Source: an uncultured Bacteroides sp.
GTDB taxonomy: Bacteria > Bacteroidota > Bacteroidia > Bacteroidales > Bacteroidaceae
Assembly: GCA_958477465.1 (NCBI GenBank)
Contig: CAUEFX010000098.1
Coordinates: 1-9,699 of the forward strand
Direction: 5' to 3'
Length of the DNA stretch: 9,699 nucleotides
Of this stretch, positions 1 through 6,907 are shown piece after piece. The stretch's first letter is position 1. Each line of letters opens with the position of its first letter. The notes beneath the pieces were generated by a model. The model was not told the origin of the DNA. It saw only the letters and a program-made list of their open reading frames with translations, and did no database searches. Made by a program: the position numbers and the translations under genes.

Positions 1-178
1 AGTCACACGAGTTCCACAGAGTTTCTTTTTATTCGATGATGAGACGTGTATGACCACGAATTGCCTCCCGATAATAGCACTCCGTGGAACTCAGTGTCAC
101 CCTGTGGTGAAATATATCCTGCTTCCCGATAATAGCACTCTGTGGAACTCTGTGTCACTCTGTGGTGAAATCTGCCTC
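1..178. repeat. Dispersed intergenic repeat, two direct copies and a partial inverted copy, 10-bp internal period
   Basis: Two direct copies lie 58 bp apart (about 63-113 and 121-171), beginning GCCTCCCGATAATAGCA and GCTTCCCGATAATAGCA. Each contains three consecutive 10-mers of the form CTCTGTGNNN: 80-89, 90-99, 100-109 in the first and 138-147, 148-157, 158-167 in the second. A possible start of a third, decayed copy (TGCCTC) is at 173-178. At the left edge, 9-22 is a perfect 14-bp reverse complement of 137-150, so part of an inverted copy is cut by the window border. No reading frame is evident. Similar CTCTGTGTNNCTCTGTGG-type sequences are, from memory, scattered between genes in many bacteria; I cannot check copy number here. 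Function unknown. Confidence 0.8.
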
Positions 179-350
179 TAAGAATATTTTTTTTAAACTT
201 GTTAAAACAAAAATACCTTTAGAAGTGTTTCTAATATAGAACAGGAAAATAGTGCAATTAAAAAATGTGAATTTGAAAACTCATGTACTTTTTGTTGTTA
301 CTTTTACGCCCGATTTCTATAAAAGGTCAATTTGAGAAATTAAACGAATA
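179..350. other. A/T-rich intergenic leader of the 146-aa gene; no confident promoter
   Basis: With the repeats, this makes 350 bases without a gene. The stretch is A/T-rich with several homopolymer runs. For a Bacteroides promoter (TTTG, about 19-21 bp, TAnnTTTG) the best fits are imperfect. TTTG at 272-275 is followed after 23 bp by TACTTTTA at 299-306, with a wrong last base and a long spacer. TCAATTTG at 327-334 has no proper upstream box. I see no RNA gene or terminator. Confidence 0.35.
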
Positions 351-791
351 ATGAAAACTTCTGTAAGGTTCATATTAACTTTTGCTTTGTTGATGCTATC
401 ATTTAGCATGAGCGGCAATGCTGCTTTGAACTGCACAAGAGGTATTTCGGTTTCCACTTGCTGTATTTCAGAATCTTCATCCGATGACTGTACAAAGACC
501 AGTTTGGGTGGAGATATCTCTTATCATAACAATCTTCAAGCTTTGTCTGTCTCAGATGTCGAATTGGGAACTAAACCGATGTCTGAATTGTATTCTTCTT
601 CTCATAACCAGCGTCTGCGTCGTGGAATTGAAGTTATGGACTTCTTGCGCAATATCCTGCAGAAATTGTGTTTAAGAGAGAATTTGTTATTTCTGGACAA
701 GAGTAAATCCTTTCATTCCGATAAGGATCCGATTTATGCTCAATCAAGTTGTGAATATCATGTATTCGCACTAAGACGTATCCTTATTTAA
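351..791 (+). CDS. Unrecognised small secreted protein (146 aa)
   Basis: I do not recognise this family. The product starts with a clear Sec signal peptide: charged MKTSVR, hydrophobic residues 7-19, and a likely cleavage after SGNA (residue 24). The mature part would be about 122 residues with six cysteines (28, 37, 38, 47, 107, 134), a Ser-rich middle, and a basic/hydrophobic C-terminus (ALRRILI). There is no lipobox at the end of the signal peptide and no internal membrane segment, so a periplasmic or secreted location is inferred. The ATG at 351 is the first in frame that gives the full signal peptide, with an A/T-rich leader as is usual in Bacteroides. It lies on the same strand as the TonB operon but is separated from the ExbB gene by 147 bp, so cotranscription is possible but not shown. 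That spacer has a small dyad (TGAAATT at 884-890, AATTTCA at 893-899). Confidence 0.6.
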   Translation: MKTSVRFILTFALLMLSFSMSGNAALNCTRGISVSTCCISESSSDDCTKTSLGGDISYHNNLQALSVSDVELGTKPMSELYSSSHNQRLRRGIEVMDFLRNILQKLCLRENLLFLDKSKSFHSDKDPIYAQSSCEYHVFALRRILI

Positions 792-938
792 TTCTACATT
801 TTACTTGTGGTGCATGTTTGCTGTGCAGCTTCGTTAAAGATTCGGAGTTGCAGGGTCTAAGGTGCATTGCGTCCAGCTATCCCTGAAATTTTAATTTCAA
901 TCAAATAACAAATTCTTTAAAAACAAAAAAAACTGATT

Positions 939-1751
939 ATGGAAACTACTCAAAAAAAAGCTGCCTCTTTTAAAGGCATCAAATCTGCTGGATGGGTTAT
1001 TGTATGTTGCTTTGTAATAGCAATTTGTATCTATCATTTCTTGTTGGGAAATCCGTCGAACTTTATGAACAACGACCCGAACAATCATCCGCTCCCCGGC
1101 AACTTCTTGGGAACCATCTATAAAGGTGGAGTCATTGTACCGGTTATTCAGACTTTGTTGTTGACAGTGCTTGCACTAAGTATTGAACGGTATTTTGCGC
1201 TTCGTTCTGCTTTTGGCAAGGGCTCTTTGGTGAAGTTTGTCACTAATATTAAAGCCGCTTTGGCTGCTGGAAATTTGCAGAAAGCGCAGGCAATCTGTGA
1301 CAATCAGAGAGGGTCTGTTGCTAATGTGGTAACGGCCACTTTGAAGAAATACGATGAGATGGAGCGGGATGTCACTTTATCCAAAGACCAGAAGCTGCTT
1401 GCCATCCAGAAAGAATTGGAGGAAGCCACCGCACTTGAACTTCCTATGATGGAGCAGAATCTTCCGATTATCGGTACTATCACCACACTGGGTACATTGA
1501 TGGGATTGCTTGGAACGGTAATCGGTATGATCCGTTCGTTTGCTGCATTGGCTGCCGGTGGTTCTGCTGACTCCATGGCTCTGTCGCAAGGTATTTCCGA
1601 AGCCTTGATCAATACGGCTTTTGGTATTCTTACCGGTGCGCTGGCTGTTATCTCTTACAACTACTACACGAATAAAATTGATAAGTTGACTTACAGCCTC
1701 GATGAGGTAGGATTCTCAATTGTGCAGACATTTGCTGCAACTCATAAATAA
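939..1751 (+). CDS. exbB: MotA/TolQ/ExbB family proton channel (TonB system)
   Basis: ExbB forms the inner-membrane proton channel that energises TonB. The 270-aa protein shows family hallmarks. A first conserved membrane segment at about 62-85 ends in SIERYF. A long cytoplasmic stretch with ELEEATALE and LPIIGTI leads into the third segment (about 175-199) with GLLGTVIGMI. EALINTAFGI opens the last segment (about 221-243). By alignment from memory to E. coli ExbB, its Thr148, Glu176 and Thr181 correspond to Thr193, Glu221 and Thr226; the spacing of 28 and 5 residues is identical, so the proton path looks intact. An extra hydrophobic segment (17-36) at the N-terminus is absent from the three-TM E. 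coli protein. First gene of a tight operon, 29 bp before the first ExbD. TolQ is an alternative name, but the downstream TonB favours ExbB. An A8 run at 952-959 lies at the start of the coding region. Confidence 0.93.
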   Translation: METTQKKAASFKGIKSAGWVIVCCFVIAICIYHFLLGNPSNFMNNDPNNHPLPGNFLGTIYKGGVIVPVIQTLLLTVLALSIERYFALRSAFGKGSLVKFVTNIKAALAAGNLQKAQAICDNQRGSVANVVTATLKKYDEMERDVTLSKDQKLLAIQKELEEATALELPMMEQNLPIIGTITTLGTLMGLLGTVIGMIRSFAALAAGGSADSMALSQGISEALINTAFGILTGALAVISYNYYTNKIDKLTYSLDEVGFSIVQTFAATHK

Positions 1752-1780
1752 GCGTGCTAACCCTATAATATTCTAAGGTC

Positions 1781-2386
1781 ATGGGTAGAGCAAAGATTAA
1801 GAAGAAAAGTACGTTCATCGACATGACGGCGATGAGTGACGTTACGGTACTGTTGCTTACTTTTTTTATGCTGACGTCTACGTTCGTAAAAAAAGAACCG
1901 GTACAGGTGACGACTCCGGCTTCGGTCTCCGAAATAAAGATTCCGGAAAAGAATATTCTTTCGATCTTGGTTGATCCCGATGGAAAGATATTCATGAGTA
2001 TGGATAAACAGTCGGATCTGAAAGCCGTGCTTGAAAAAATGGGTGAGGAATATGGAGTAACCTTTACACCAGAACAGGAAAAGACGTTTGCACTTTCATC
2101 TACTTTCGGAGTACCGATGAAGAGCATGAAGGCTTTTCTGGACCTTCCGTCAGAGAAACAAGATGCTATCTTGAAGAACGAAGGTATTCCCTGCGACAGC
2201 GTTGACAACCAATTTAAGGCATGGGTGCGTAATGCGCGTGCGGTAAATTCGGATTTGCGTATTGCAATCAAGGCAGACCAGGCTACTCCGTATGCTGTAA
2301 TTAAGAAAGTTATGAACTCCCTTCAGGATCTCAGGGAAAACAGGTATAATCTGATCACTTCCCTGAAAACAACTTCTGAAAACTAA
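1781..2386 (+). CDS. exbD: ExbD/TolR-type biopolymer transport protein, first copy
   Basis: ExbD is the single-span partner of ExbB; its membrane aspartate takes part in proton transfer and its periplasmic domain acts with TonB. This 201-aa protein has a basic cytoplasmic start (GRAKIKKKS), then FIDMTAMSDVTVLLLTFFML. Asp20 sits at the place of the essential Asp25 of E. coli ExbD, followed by one membrane helix to about residue 37. The remainder is periplasmic and ends with a segment (about 159-195, IAIKADQATPYAVIKKVM) resembling the conserved end of the ExbD fold (xI+aD...y..v..vm). The family is usually about 130-150 aa; the extra length lies between residues about 75 and 155. It sits between ExbB (29 bp) and a second ExbD (12 bp), which argues for a shared complex. 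Confidence 0.9.
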   Translation: MGRAKIKKKSTFIDMTAMSDVTVLLLTFFMLTSTFVKKEPVQVTTPASVSEIKIPEKNILSILVDPDGKIFMSMDKQSDLKAVLEKMGEEYGVTFTPEQEKTFALSSTFGVPMKSMKAFLDLPSEKQDAILKNEGIPCDSVDNQFKAWVRNARAVNSDLRIAIKADQATPYAVIKKVMNSLQDLRENRYNLITSLKTTSEN

Positions 2387-2398
2387 AACGAAAAAACT

Positions 2399-3049
2399 AT
2401 GAGTGCTGAAGTACAAGAAAGCGGCAATAAAAAGAAGGGCAGTAAACAGAAGAAGATGACCGTGCGCGTTGATTTTACGCCGATGGTAGATATGAATATG
2501 TTGCTGATTACATTCTTTATGCTTTGTACCTCTTTGAGTAAACCTCAAACGATGGAGATAAGCATGCCGAGTAACGACAAAAGTATCACGGAAGAACAGC
2601 AAAGTAAAGTGAAGGCTTCGCAAGCCATTACTCTTCTGCTGGGAGGTGACAACAAACTATATTATTATGAAGGTGAACCTGACTATAAGGATTATACTTC
2701 GTTGAAAGAGACGTCTTATAAACCGGATGGTTTGCGGGCTGTTCTATTAAAGAAAAATGCTGCTGCAGTTCGTCAAGTGAACGAATTGAAGCAACAGAAA
2801 TTGGATCTTAAGATATCGGAAGACGATTTTGCAAAGCAGCTGTCTGAAATAAAAAGCGGAAAGAATACGCCGACGGTTATTATAAAAGCCACGGATGAAG
2901 CTTCGTACAGGAATCTGATTGATGCTCTCGATGAAATGCAGATATGTAATATTGGTAAGTATGTGATTACGGATATTGCCGAAGCCGACCGGTTCTTGAT
3001 AAAGAACTATGATTCGAAAGGCGAGCTTTCACAAAATCTTGCCGAATGA
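2399..3049 (+). CDS. exbD: ExbD/TolR-type biopolymer transport protein, second copy
   Basis: Second ExbD paralogue, 216 aa. A longer Lys-rich cytoplasmic arm (residues 1-24) precedes VDFTPMVDMNMLLITFFMLC. Asp31 is at the conserved proton-transfer position and there is a single membrane helix at about 29-47. The periplasmic part is longer than in E. coli ExbD. It contains a stretch absent from the first copy (about 85-100, YYYEGEPDYKDYTSLK) and ends with VIIKATDEASYRNLIDALDEM, which matches the conserved C-terminal strand-helix of the family. Both copies keep the aspartate, so neither looks like a dead duplicate; a mixed ExbD pair in one motor is the natural reading. TonB follows after 26 bp. 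Confidence 0.9.
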   Translation: MSAEVQESGNKKKGSKQKKMTVRVDFTPMVDMNMLLITFFMLCTSLSKPQTMEISMPSNDKSITEEQQSKVKASQAITLLLGGDNKLYYYEGEPDYKDYTSLKETSYKPDGLRAVLLKKNAAAVRQVNELKQQKLDLKISEDDFAKQLSEIKSGKNTPTVIIKATDEASYRNLIDALDEMQICNIGKYVITDIAEADRFLIKNYDSKGELSQNLAE

Positions 3050-3075
3050 TAAGTAACACCTAAAAAGAAAATGAA

Positions 3076-3891
3076 ATGGCAAAAATAGATTTGACCTCCC
3101 CTGAATGGTGTGAACTGATATTCAAAGGCAAGAACAAGGCATACGGTGCCTTTAAGATGCGCTCGGATTCTGCAAAACGTCATAATTGGGCAATGGTGGT
3201 TGTACTGGTGATTGCTTTGGTCGGATTCAGTATACCGACGCTTATCAAGATTGCGACACCGAAGCAGAAAGAGGTGATGACGGAAGTGACTACTTTGTCG
3301 CAACTGGAAGAACCTGAAATCAAACAGGAAGAGATGAAGCGGGTAGAACCGGTGGCACCTCCGCCTCCTGCCCTGAAGAGTTCTATCAAGTTTACTGCCC
3401 CCGTCATCAAAAAAGACGAGGAAGTGCATGAAGAGGATGAGATTAAGAGCCAGCAGGAACTGACGGAGACGAAAGTGGCTATCTCCATTGCCGATGTGAA
3501 AGGCAATGATGAAGAGAACGGTAAGGATATTGCTGACCTGAAACAGGTGGTTACCCAAGCGGAACCGGAGCCGGAAAAGGTGTTTGACATGGTGGAGCAG
3601 ATGCCGACATACCCCGGAGGGAATACGGAGTTGATGGCATTCCTTGCGAAAAACATCAAATATCCGACGATTGCTCAGGAGAATGGGACGCAGGGGCGTG
3701 TGATTGTGCAGTTCGTTGTAGAGAAAGACGGTTCGATTGCCGATGCGCGTGTGGTTCGTAGTGTTGATCCTTATCTGGACAAAGAAGCGCTCCGTGTGAT
3801 TCAATCCATGCCTCGGTGGATTCCCGGGAAGCAGAACGGGAAAGCGGTGAGAGTGAAATATACAGTTCCGGTAATGTTTAGATTACAGTAA
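3076..3891 (+). CDS. tonB: Energy transducer TonB
   Basis: TonB carries energy from ExbB/ExbD across the periplasm to outer-membrane receptors. The 271-aa protein has a cytoplasmic arm of about 37 residues, including LIFKGKNKAYGAF, which I associate with Bacteroidetes TonB. One membrane helix spans about 38-57. A charged, Pro/Glu/Lys-rich linker covers about 62-170, with a PPPP run at 95-98. The C-terminal domain runs from about 175 to the end: YPGG at 179-182, the strand GRVIVQFVVEKDGS, then EALRVIQSMPRWIPGKQNGK and the final PVMFRLQ. The start at 3076 gives the conserved N-terminus; an ATG five bases upstream opens only a five-codon frame that overlaps it. The stop is 1 bp from the next gene, so translation coupling with the PstS-like protein is likely. 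Confidence 0.95.
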   Translation: MAKIDLTSPEWCELIFKGKNKAYGAFKMRSDSAKRHNWAMVVVLVIALVGFSIPTLIKIATPKQKEVMTEVTTLSQLEEPEIKQEEMKRVEPVAPPPPALKSSIKFTAPVIKKDEEVHEEDEIKSQQELTETKVAISIADVKGNDEENGKDIADLKQVVTQAEPEPEKVFDMVEQMPTYPGGNTELMAFLAKNIKYPTIAQENGTQGRVIVQFVVEKDGSIADARVVRSVDPYLDKEALRVIQSMPRWIPGKQNGKAVRVKYTVPVMFRLQ

Positions 3892-3892
3892 A

Positions 3893-4840
3893 ATGAGGAA
3901 GAGACAATTTTGGCTAACCGGTATATGCGTTTTGGGAATATTGGTAGCTTGCAACCGTAAACCTAAAGATGGTCTGACTGATACGTATGTGTCGGGGGTA
4001 ATCGCAATTGCTGCCGATGAAAGTTTCCAGCCGATCGTTCAAGAGGAGATTGATGTGTTTGAAGGGATTTACCCTTTAGCCGGAATTGTTCCCCGCTATA
4101 CGACAGAGGTGGAAGCAATCAATCTGCTTCTTAAAGACAGCGTACGCCTGGCCATTACAACACGGACATTGACTGAGGAAGAAATGAATTCGTTTCACAG
4201 CCGCAAATTTTATCCGCGGGAGATAAAGTTGGCAACGGACGGATTGGCTCTGATTGTGAATCGTCAGAATCCGGACTCTCTGATCAGTGTGCGCGATATT
4301 CGCCGGATATTGACCGGAGAGGTGAAAAACTGGAAGGAGGTATATCCGGGTTCTTCGTTGAAAGGTATCCGGGTGGTATTTGATAATCGGAATTCGAGTA
4401 CCGTACGTTTCGCTACCGATTCTATCTGTGGAGGAAGGCCGTTCTCTACAACGGAGGTGAAGGCTTTACGGACCAATCAGCAAGTGATTGACTATGTGGC
4501 TCAAACTCCTGATGCGATTGGAGTAATCGGAGTCAATTGGTTGGGAAACCGGAACGATACGACCAACTTGTCTTTCCGTCATGAGATTCGGGTAATGGCC
4601 GTCAGTGCAGAGAATGTGGCTACACCGGAGAACAGCTATAAACCCTATCAGGCTTATCTGTATTATGGTGATTATCCGTTGGCACGTCCCATTTATGTTT
4701 TACTTAATGATCCCCGTAATGCATTGCCCTGGGGATTTGCCTCTTTCCTGACTTCTGACAGAGGGCAGCGGATCATATTGAAATCCGGACTGGTTCCGGC
4801 CACTCAACCTGTGCGTGTAGTGGATGTAAAGGACGAATGA
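3893..4840 (+). CDS. PstS-like periplasmic binding lipoprotein
   Basis: The 315-aa protein has a lipoprotein signal: MRKR, hydrophobic 6-18, lipobox LVAC with Cys20. The residues after Cys20 (NRKPKDG) lack the acidic export signal known for Bacteroides surface lipoproteins, so it probably faces the periplasm. The body resembles PstS-type phosphate-binding proteins (PBP-like fold): a first strand VIAIAADESFQPIV, AITTRTLTEEE at 88-97, LALIVNRQNP, a STVRFATDS segment at 169-177 like the PstS S.RF motif, and AIGVIGVNW at 208-216. The phosphate loop usual near the N-terminus (GSST-like) is ADES here, so the ligand may not be phosphate. No pstCAB genes are in the window. Embedded in the TonB operon, 1 bp after tonB and 19 bp before the next gene's likely start. 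A role in the envelope motor or in sensing is an inference. Confidence 0.8.
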   Translation: MRKRQFWLTGICVLGILVACNRKPKDGLTDTYVSGVIAIAADESFQPIVQEEIDVFEGIYPLAGIVPRYTTEVEAINLLLKDSVRLAITTRTLTEEEMNSFHSRKFYPREIKLATDGLALIVNRQNPDSLISVRDIRRILTGEVKNWKEVYPGSSLKGIRVVFDNRNSSTVRFATDSICGGRPFSTTEVKALRTNQQVIDYVAQTPDAIGVIGVNWLGNRNDTTNLSFRHEIRVMAVSAENVATPENSYKPYQAYLYYGDYPLARPIYVLLNDPRNALPWGFASFLTSDRGQRIILKSGLVPATQPVRVVDVKDE

Positions 4841-4859
4841 TAACTAAAATTTGATTACA

Positions 4860-6293
4860 ATGAAACGATTTCAAATCTTTTTAGCAGGGGCATTTATAGC
4901 AACCGGTTCGCTGTTTGCGCAATCGGATAATGCCGAATGGCAAGCGGGACTTGTCAAAATGAAAGAACTTATTCCGACTGATCCGACACAAGCTTCGGAT
5001 GAAGCCGGGCAGTTATTAAAAGGGAAGAATAAAAAGAACCCGGAGTTGGTAGTAGCCGTTGCACGTGCTTTTCTTGATGCCGGAAAACTATCTGAAGCTG
5101 AGGAATACTTGACTTTGGCTAAAAAGGCGGATAATAAATCTGCTGCCGTTTCTGTATTGGAAGGAGACATTGCTTTGGCTCAAAAGGATGCCGGAAGAGC
5201 CTGCCAGATGTATGAACAGGCCATTTATTTCGATTCGAAGAATGAACAGGCGTATTTGAAACTGGCTGATATTTATAAGGGAGCCAATCCGCAGCAGGCT
5301 ATTGAAAAATTGGAGCAGTTGAAGTCGGTGGTTCCATCCAGTGTGCTTGCGGACAAGAAGCTGGCTGAAGTATATTATATGAATAATCATTTTGATAAGG
5401 CTTCCGAAGCATACGCCCGTTTTATCCATTCGTCTGAAACGACGGAAGATGATCTGGTGAAATATGCTTTTGCTCTTTTCCTGAACCATGACTTTGAGAA
5501 ATCTCTTGAAGTGGTCAACTTGGGCTTAAAGCGTAATGTGCGCCATGCAGCTTTCAACCGCTTGGCAATGTACAATTATACGGATCTGAAACGTTACGAT
5601 GATGCCCAAAGAGCAGCTGACGCTTTTTTCAATGCTGCCGATAAAGTTGATTATTCCTATTTGGATTATATGTATTACGGGCATCTGCTCAATGCTTTGA
5701 AGAAGTATGATGAAGCTGTCATGCAATATCTGAAAGCGATAACACTGGATACGACCCAAACGGAACTCTGGCGTGAAATCTCCAATGCCTATGAGCAAAA
5801 GAATGATTACACGGATGCAATTGCTGCCTATCAGAAATATTATGAGGCCTTACCTACTGACGGGCAGACGGCTGATCTGCAATTTCAGATGGGTAAACTC
5901 TATTATGGAAAAGGGACGCAAAGCGATACGTTGGTTGTCGGTCTTGATGAACGAAAAGCGGCACTTGTCTCAGCCGATTCGATTTTTGCGGTGATCGCGC
6001 AGACTGCTCCGGACAGTTATTTAGGAAATTTCTGGCGTGCACGTGCCAACTCAGCACTGGATCCGGAAACGACACAGGGACTTGCCAAGCCTTATTATGA
6101 GGAGGTGGCTGCATTGTTGGTGAACAAGAATGATCCCCGTTATAATTCCGTACTTGTTGAATGTTACAGTTATTTGGGATATTATTATCTGGTAGCCAAC
6201 AAGCTGCCTGAATCCAAAGAATATTGGAACAGAATTCTGGCTATAGACCCCGCTAATGCTACTGCCAAAAGAGCATTGGATGGCATCAAATAG
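4860..6293 (+). CDS. Exported tetratricopeptide-repeat protein
   Basis: I place the start at the ATG at 4860, giving 477 aa. An in-frame TTG at 4851 would add only three residues ahead of the signal peptide. MKRFQIFLAGAFIATGSLFA is a Sec signal with cleavage next to FAQ, so the product is periplasmic. The mature protein is almost all helical with TPR signatures. Examples are ALAQKDAGRACQMYEQAIYFD then NEQAYLKLADIY, YDEAVMQYLKAITLD, YTDAIAAYQKYYEALP, and the last repeat LPESKEYWNRILAIDPANA right at the C-terminus. TPR arrays are protein-binding scaffolds; no catalytic domain is visible. It is the last gene of the operon, 19 bp after the PstS-like gene, and a terminator follows. It may tie the TonB complex to a partner, but the partner cannot be read from the sequence. 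Confidence 0.85.
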   Translation: MKRFQIFLAGAFIATGSLFAQSDNAEWQAGLVKMKELIPTDPTQASDEAGQLLKGKNKKNPELVVAVARAFLDAGKLSEAEEYLTLAKKADNKSAAVSVLEGDIALAQKDAGRACQMYEQAIYFDSKNEQAYLKLADIYKGANPQQAIEKLEQLKSVVPSSVLADKKLAEVYYMNNHFDKASEAYARFIHSSETTEDDLVKYAFALFLNHDFEKSLEVVNLGLKRNVRHAAFNRLAMYNYTDLKRYDDAQRAADAFFNAADKVDYSYLDYMYYGHLLNALKKYDEAVMQYLKAITLDTTQTELWREISNAYEQKNDYTDAIAAYQKYYEALPTDGQTADLQFQMGKLYYGKGTQSDTLVVGLDERKAALVSADSIFAVIAQTAPDSYLGNFWRARANSALDPETTQGLAKPYYEEVAALLVNKNDPRYNSVLVECYSYLGYYYLVANKLPESKEYWNRILAIDPANATAKRALDGIK

Positions 6294-6318
6294 TAATAAT
6301 TTTAGTTGTTTGTCGTGT

Positions 6319-6353
6319 GGGAGGAGTGGAGAGTGATCTTAGCTCCTCCTTTT
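6319..6353 (+). terminator. Rho-independent terminator of the TonB operon
   Basis: GGAGGAG (6320-6326) pairs perfectly with CTCCTCC (6343-6349), a 7-bp GC-rich stem, followed by TTTT at 6350-6353. It begins 26 bp after the stop of the TPR gene. The 16-base loop is rather long. Confidence 0.75.
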
Positions 6354-6495
6354 CGATTGCATTTACTTCTTCTGTGTATCTCTTTACTCATGTACTCACC
6401 GGTATGCACGTAACACCGTGTGAGACCTATCCCCCTTGGTTTATTGAGTGAGCTTTTATTGCTGACTTTGAAGAAATGGCGAAGCAATAACGGAA
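6354..6495. other. Unassigned spacer between operon terminator and tRNA terminator
   Basis: I find no convincing gene. The 61-codon frame on the minus strand across 6302-6487 runs through the operon terminator and resembles no known protein. One bulged hairpin stands out: CTCAC-CGGT (6395-6403) pairs with ACCG (6415-6418) and GTGAG (6420-6424), leaving T6419 bulged. It lacks a U-tract. Confidence 0.4.
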
Positions 6496-6536
6496 CAAAA
6501 AAAGATTTAACTTATTGAAAGTTAAACCTTTTTTTG
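6496..6536 (-). terminator. Terminator of the tRNA-Phe/tRNA-Pro transcript
   Basis: Near-perfect inverted repeat: arm 6496-6513 and arm 6519-6536 match at 17 of 18 positions. Read on the minus strand the odd pair becomes a G-U wobble and the stem ends in CUUUUUUUG, a good U-tract directly after tRNA-Pro. Read on the plus strand the same position is an A-C mismatch, so the element suits the minus strand better, though it may also stop plus-strand readthrough. Confidence 0.85.
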
Positions 6537-6609
6537 TCGGAATGAGGCGACTCGAACGCCCGACCCCTACGTCCCGAACGTAGTGCGCTACCAACTGCGC
6601 TACATTCCG
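6537..6609 (-). tRNA. tRNA-Pro, anticodon CGG
   Basis: The minus strand folds as a full cloverleaf of 73 nt. The acceptor is CGGAATG with CATTCCG, perfectly paired, plus discriminator A. The D arm includes GCGCAGTTGGTAGCGC. The anticodon stem CTACG/CGTAG encloses TTCGGGA, so the anticodon is CGG and it reads the proline codon CCG. The T arm GGGCG/CGCCT encloses TTCGAGT. CCA is not encoded, so it must be added after transcription. It lies 10 nt downstream of tRNA-Phe and directly before a terminator. Confidence 0.96.
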
Positions 6610-6619
6610 CTCTCAAAAG

Positions 6620-6692
6620 TGGTGCCACCAGGAATCGAACCGGGGACACAAGGATTTTCAGTCCTTTGCTCTACCAACTGAGCTATGGCACC
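6620..6692 (-). tRNA. tRNA-Phe, anticodon GAA
   Basis: Minus-strand cloverleaf of 73 nt. The acceptor is GGTGCCA with TGGCACC plus discriminator A. The D arm has GCTCAGTTGGTAGAGC. The anticodon stem AAGGA/TCCTT encloses CTGAAAA, giving anticodon GAA for phenylalanine. The T stem CCCGG/CCTGG encloses TTCGATT. CCA is not encoded. It is the first tRNA of a two-tRNA transcript that starts about 10 nt upstream. Confidence 0.97.
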
Positions 6693-6709
6693 TTTCTTGT
6701 TTGCGGGTG

Positions 6710-6740
6710 CAAAGATAGACATATTTTTTAATACTGCAAT
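6710..6740 (-). promoter_or_regulatory. Bacteroides-type promoter of the tRNA pair
   Basis: On the minus strand a perfect -7 box TATCTTTG (TAnnTTTG consensus) lies at 6717-6710. After a 19-bp spacer there is ATTG at 6740-6737, three of four bases of the -33 box TTTG. Transcription would start near 6703, about 10 nt before the mature 5' end of tRNA-Phe. Confidence 0.75.
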
Positions 6741-6844
6741 AACTTCAAGAAAAAAATGTGATATTTGGAGTATATTATCTTTTTATGAACTGCAATTGTT
6801 CCTCTGCATGTCTGAATAGTTATTCTATTTGCATACCCAATAAG

Positions 6845-6886
6845 AAAAGGAGGTATACCGGAATCAGTGTCGGTATATCTCCTTTT
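6845..6886 (-). terminator. Terminator of the gadC transcript (may act both ways)
   Basis: Arm AAAAGGAGGTATACCG (6845-6860) and arm CGGTATATCTCCTTTT (6871-6886) pair at 15 of 16 positions around a 10-nt loop. The stem lies 22-63 nt beyond the gadC stop. On the minus strand it ends in CCTTTTCTTATT, an interrupted U-tract. On the plus strand the odd pair is a G-U wobble followed by TTTTTC, but no plus-strand gene reads into it. Confidence 0.8.
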
Positions 6887-6907
6887 TCTTCATACCAAGT
6901 CGTTGGT

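Noticed and set aside
9..150. Invertible promoter of the Bacteroides Mpi type
   Set aside because: The 14-bp inverted arms are explained by inverted copies of the dispersed repeat, they do not look like known Mpi sites, and no promoter is visible between them.
3007..3804. Long minus-strand open frame opposite tonB (265 codons)
   Set aside because: It is antisense to a clear tonB, its translation is His/Arg/Phe-rich and resembles no protein, as expected of a shadow frame.
3893..4840. Naming the gene pstS
   Set aside because: The fold matches, but the phosphate loop is changed and no phosphate ABC transporter genes are nearby, so a functional symbol would overstate the evidence.
4851..4859. 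TTG at 4851 as the start of the TPR protein
   Set aside because: ATG 4860 gives a standard signal peptide beginning MKRF; the TTG only adds three residues before it.
6302..6487. 61-codon minus-strand frame in the spacer after the TPR gene
   Set aside because: It runs through a clear terminator hairpin and has no recognisable protein character.
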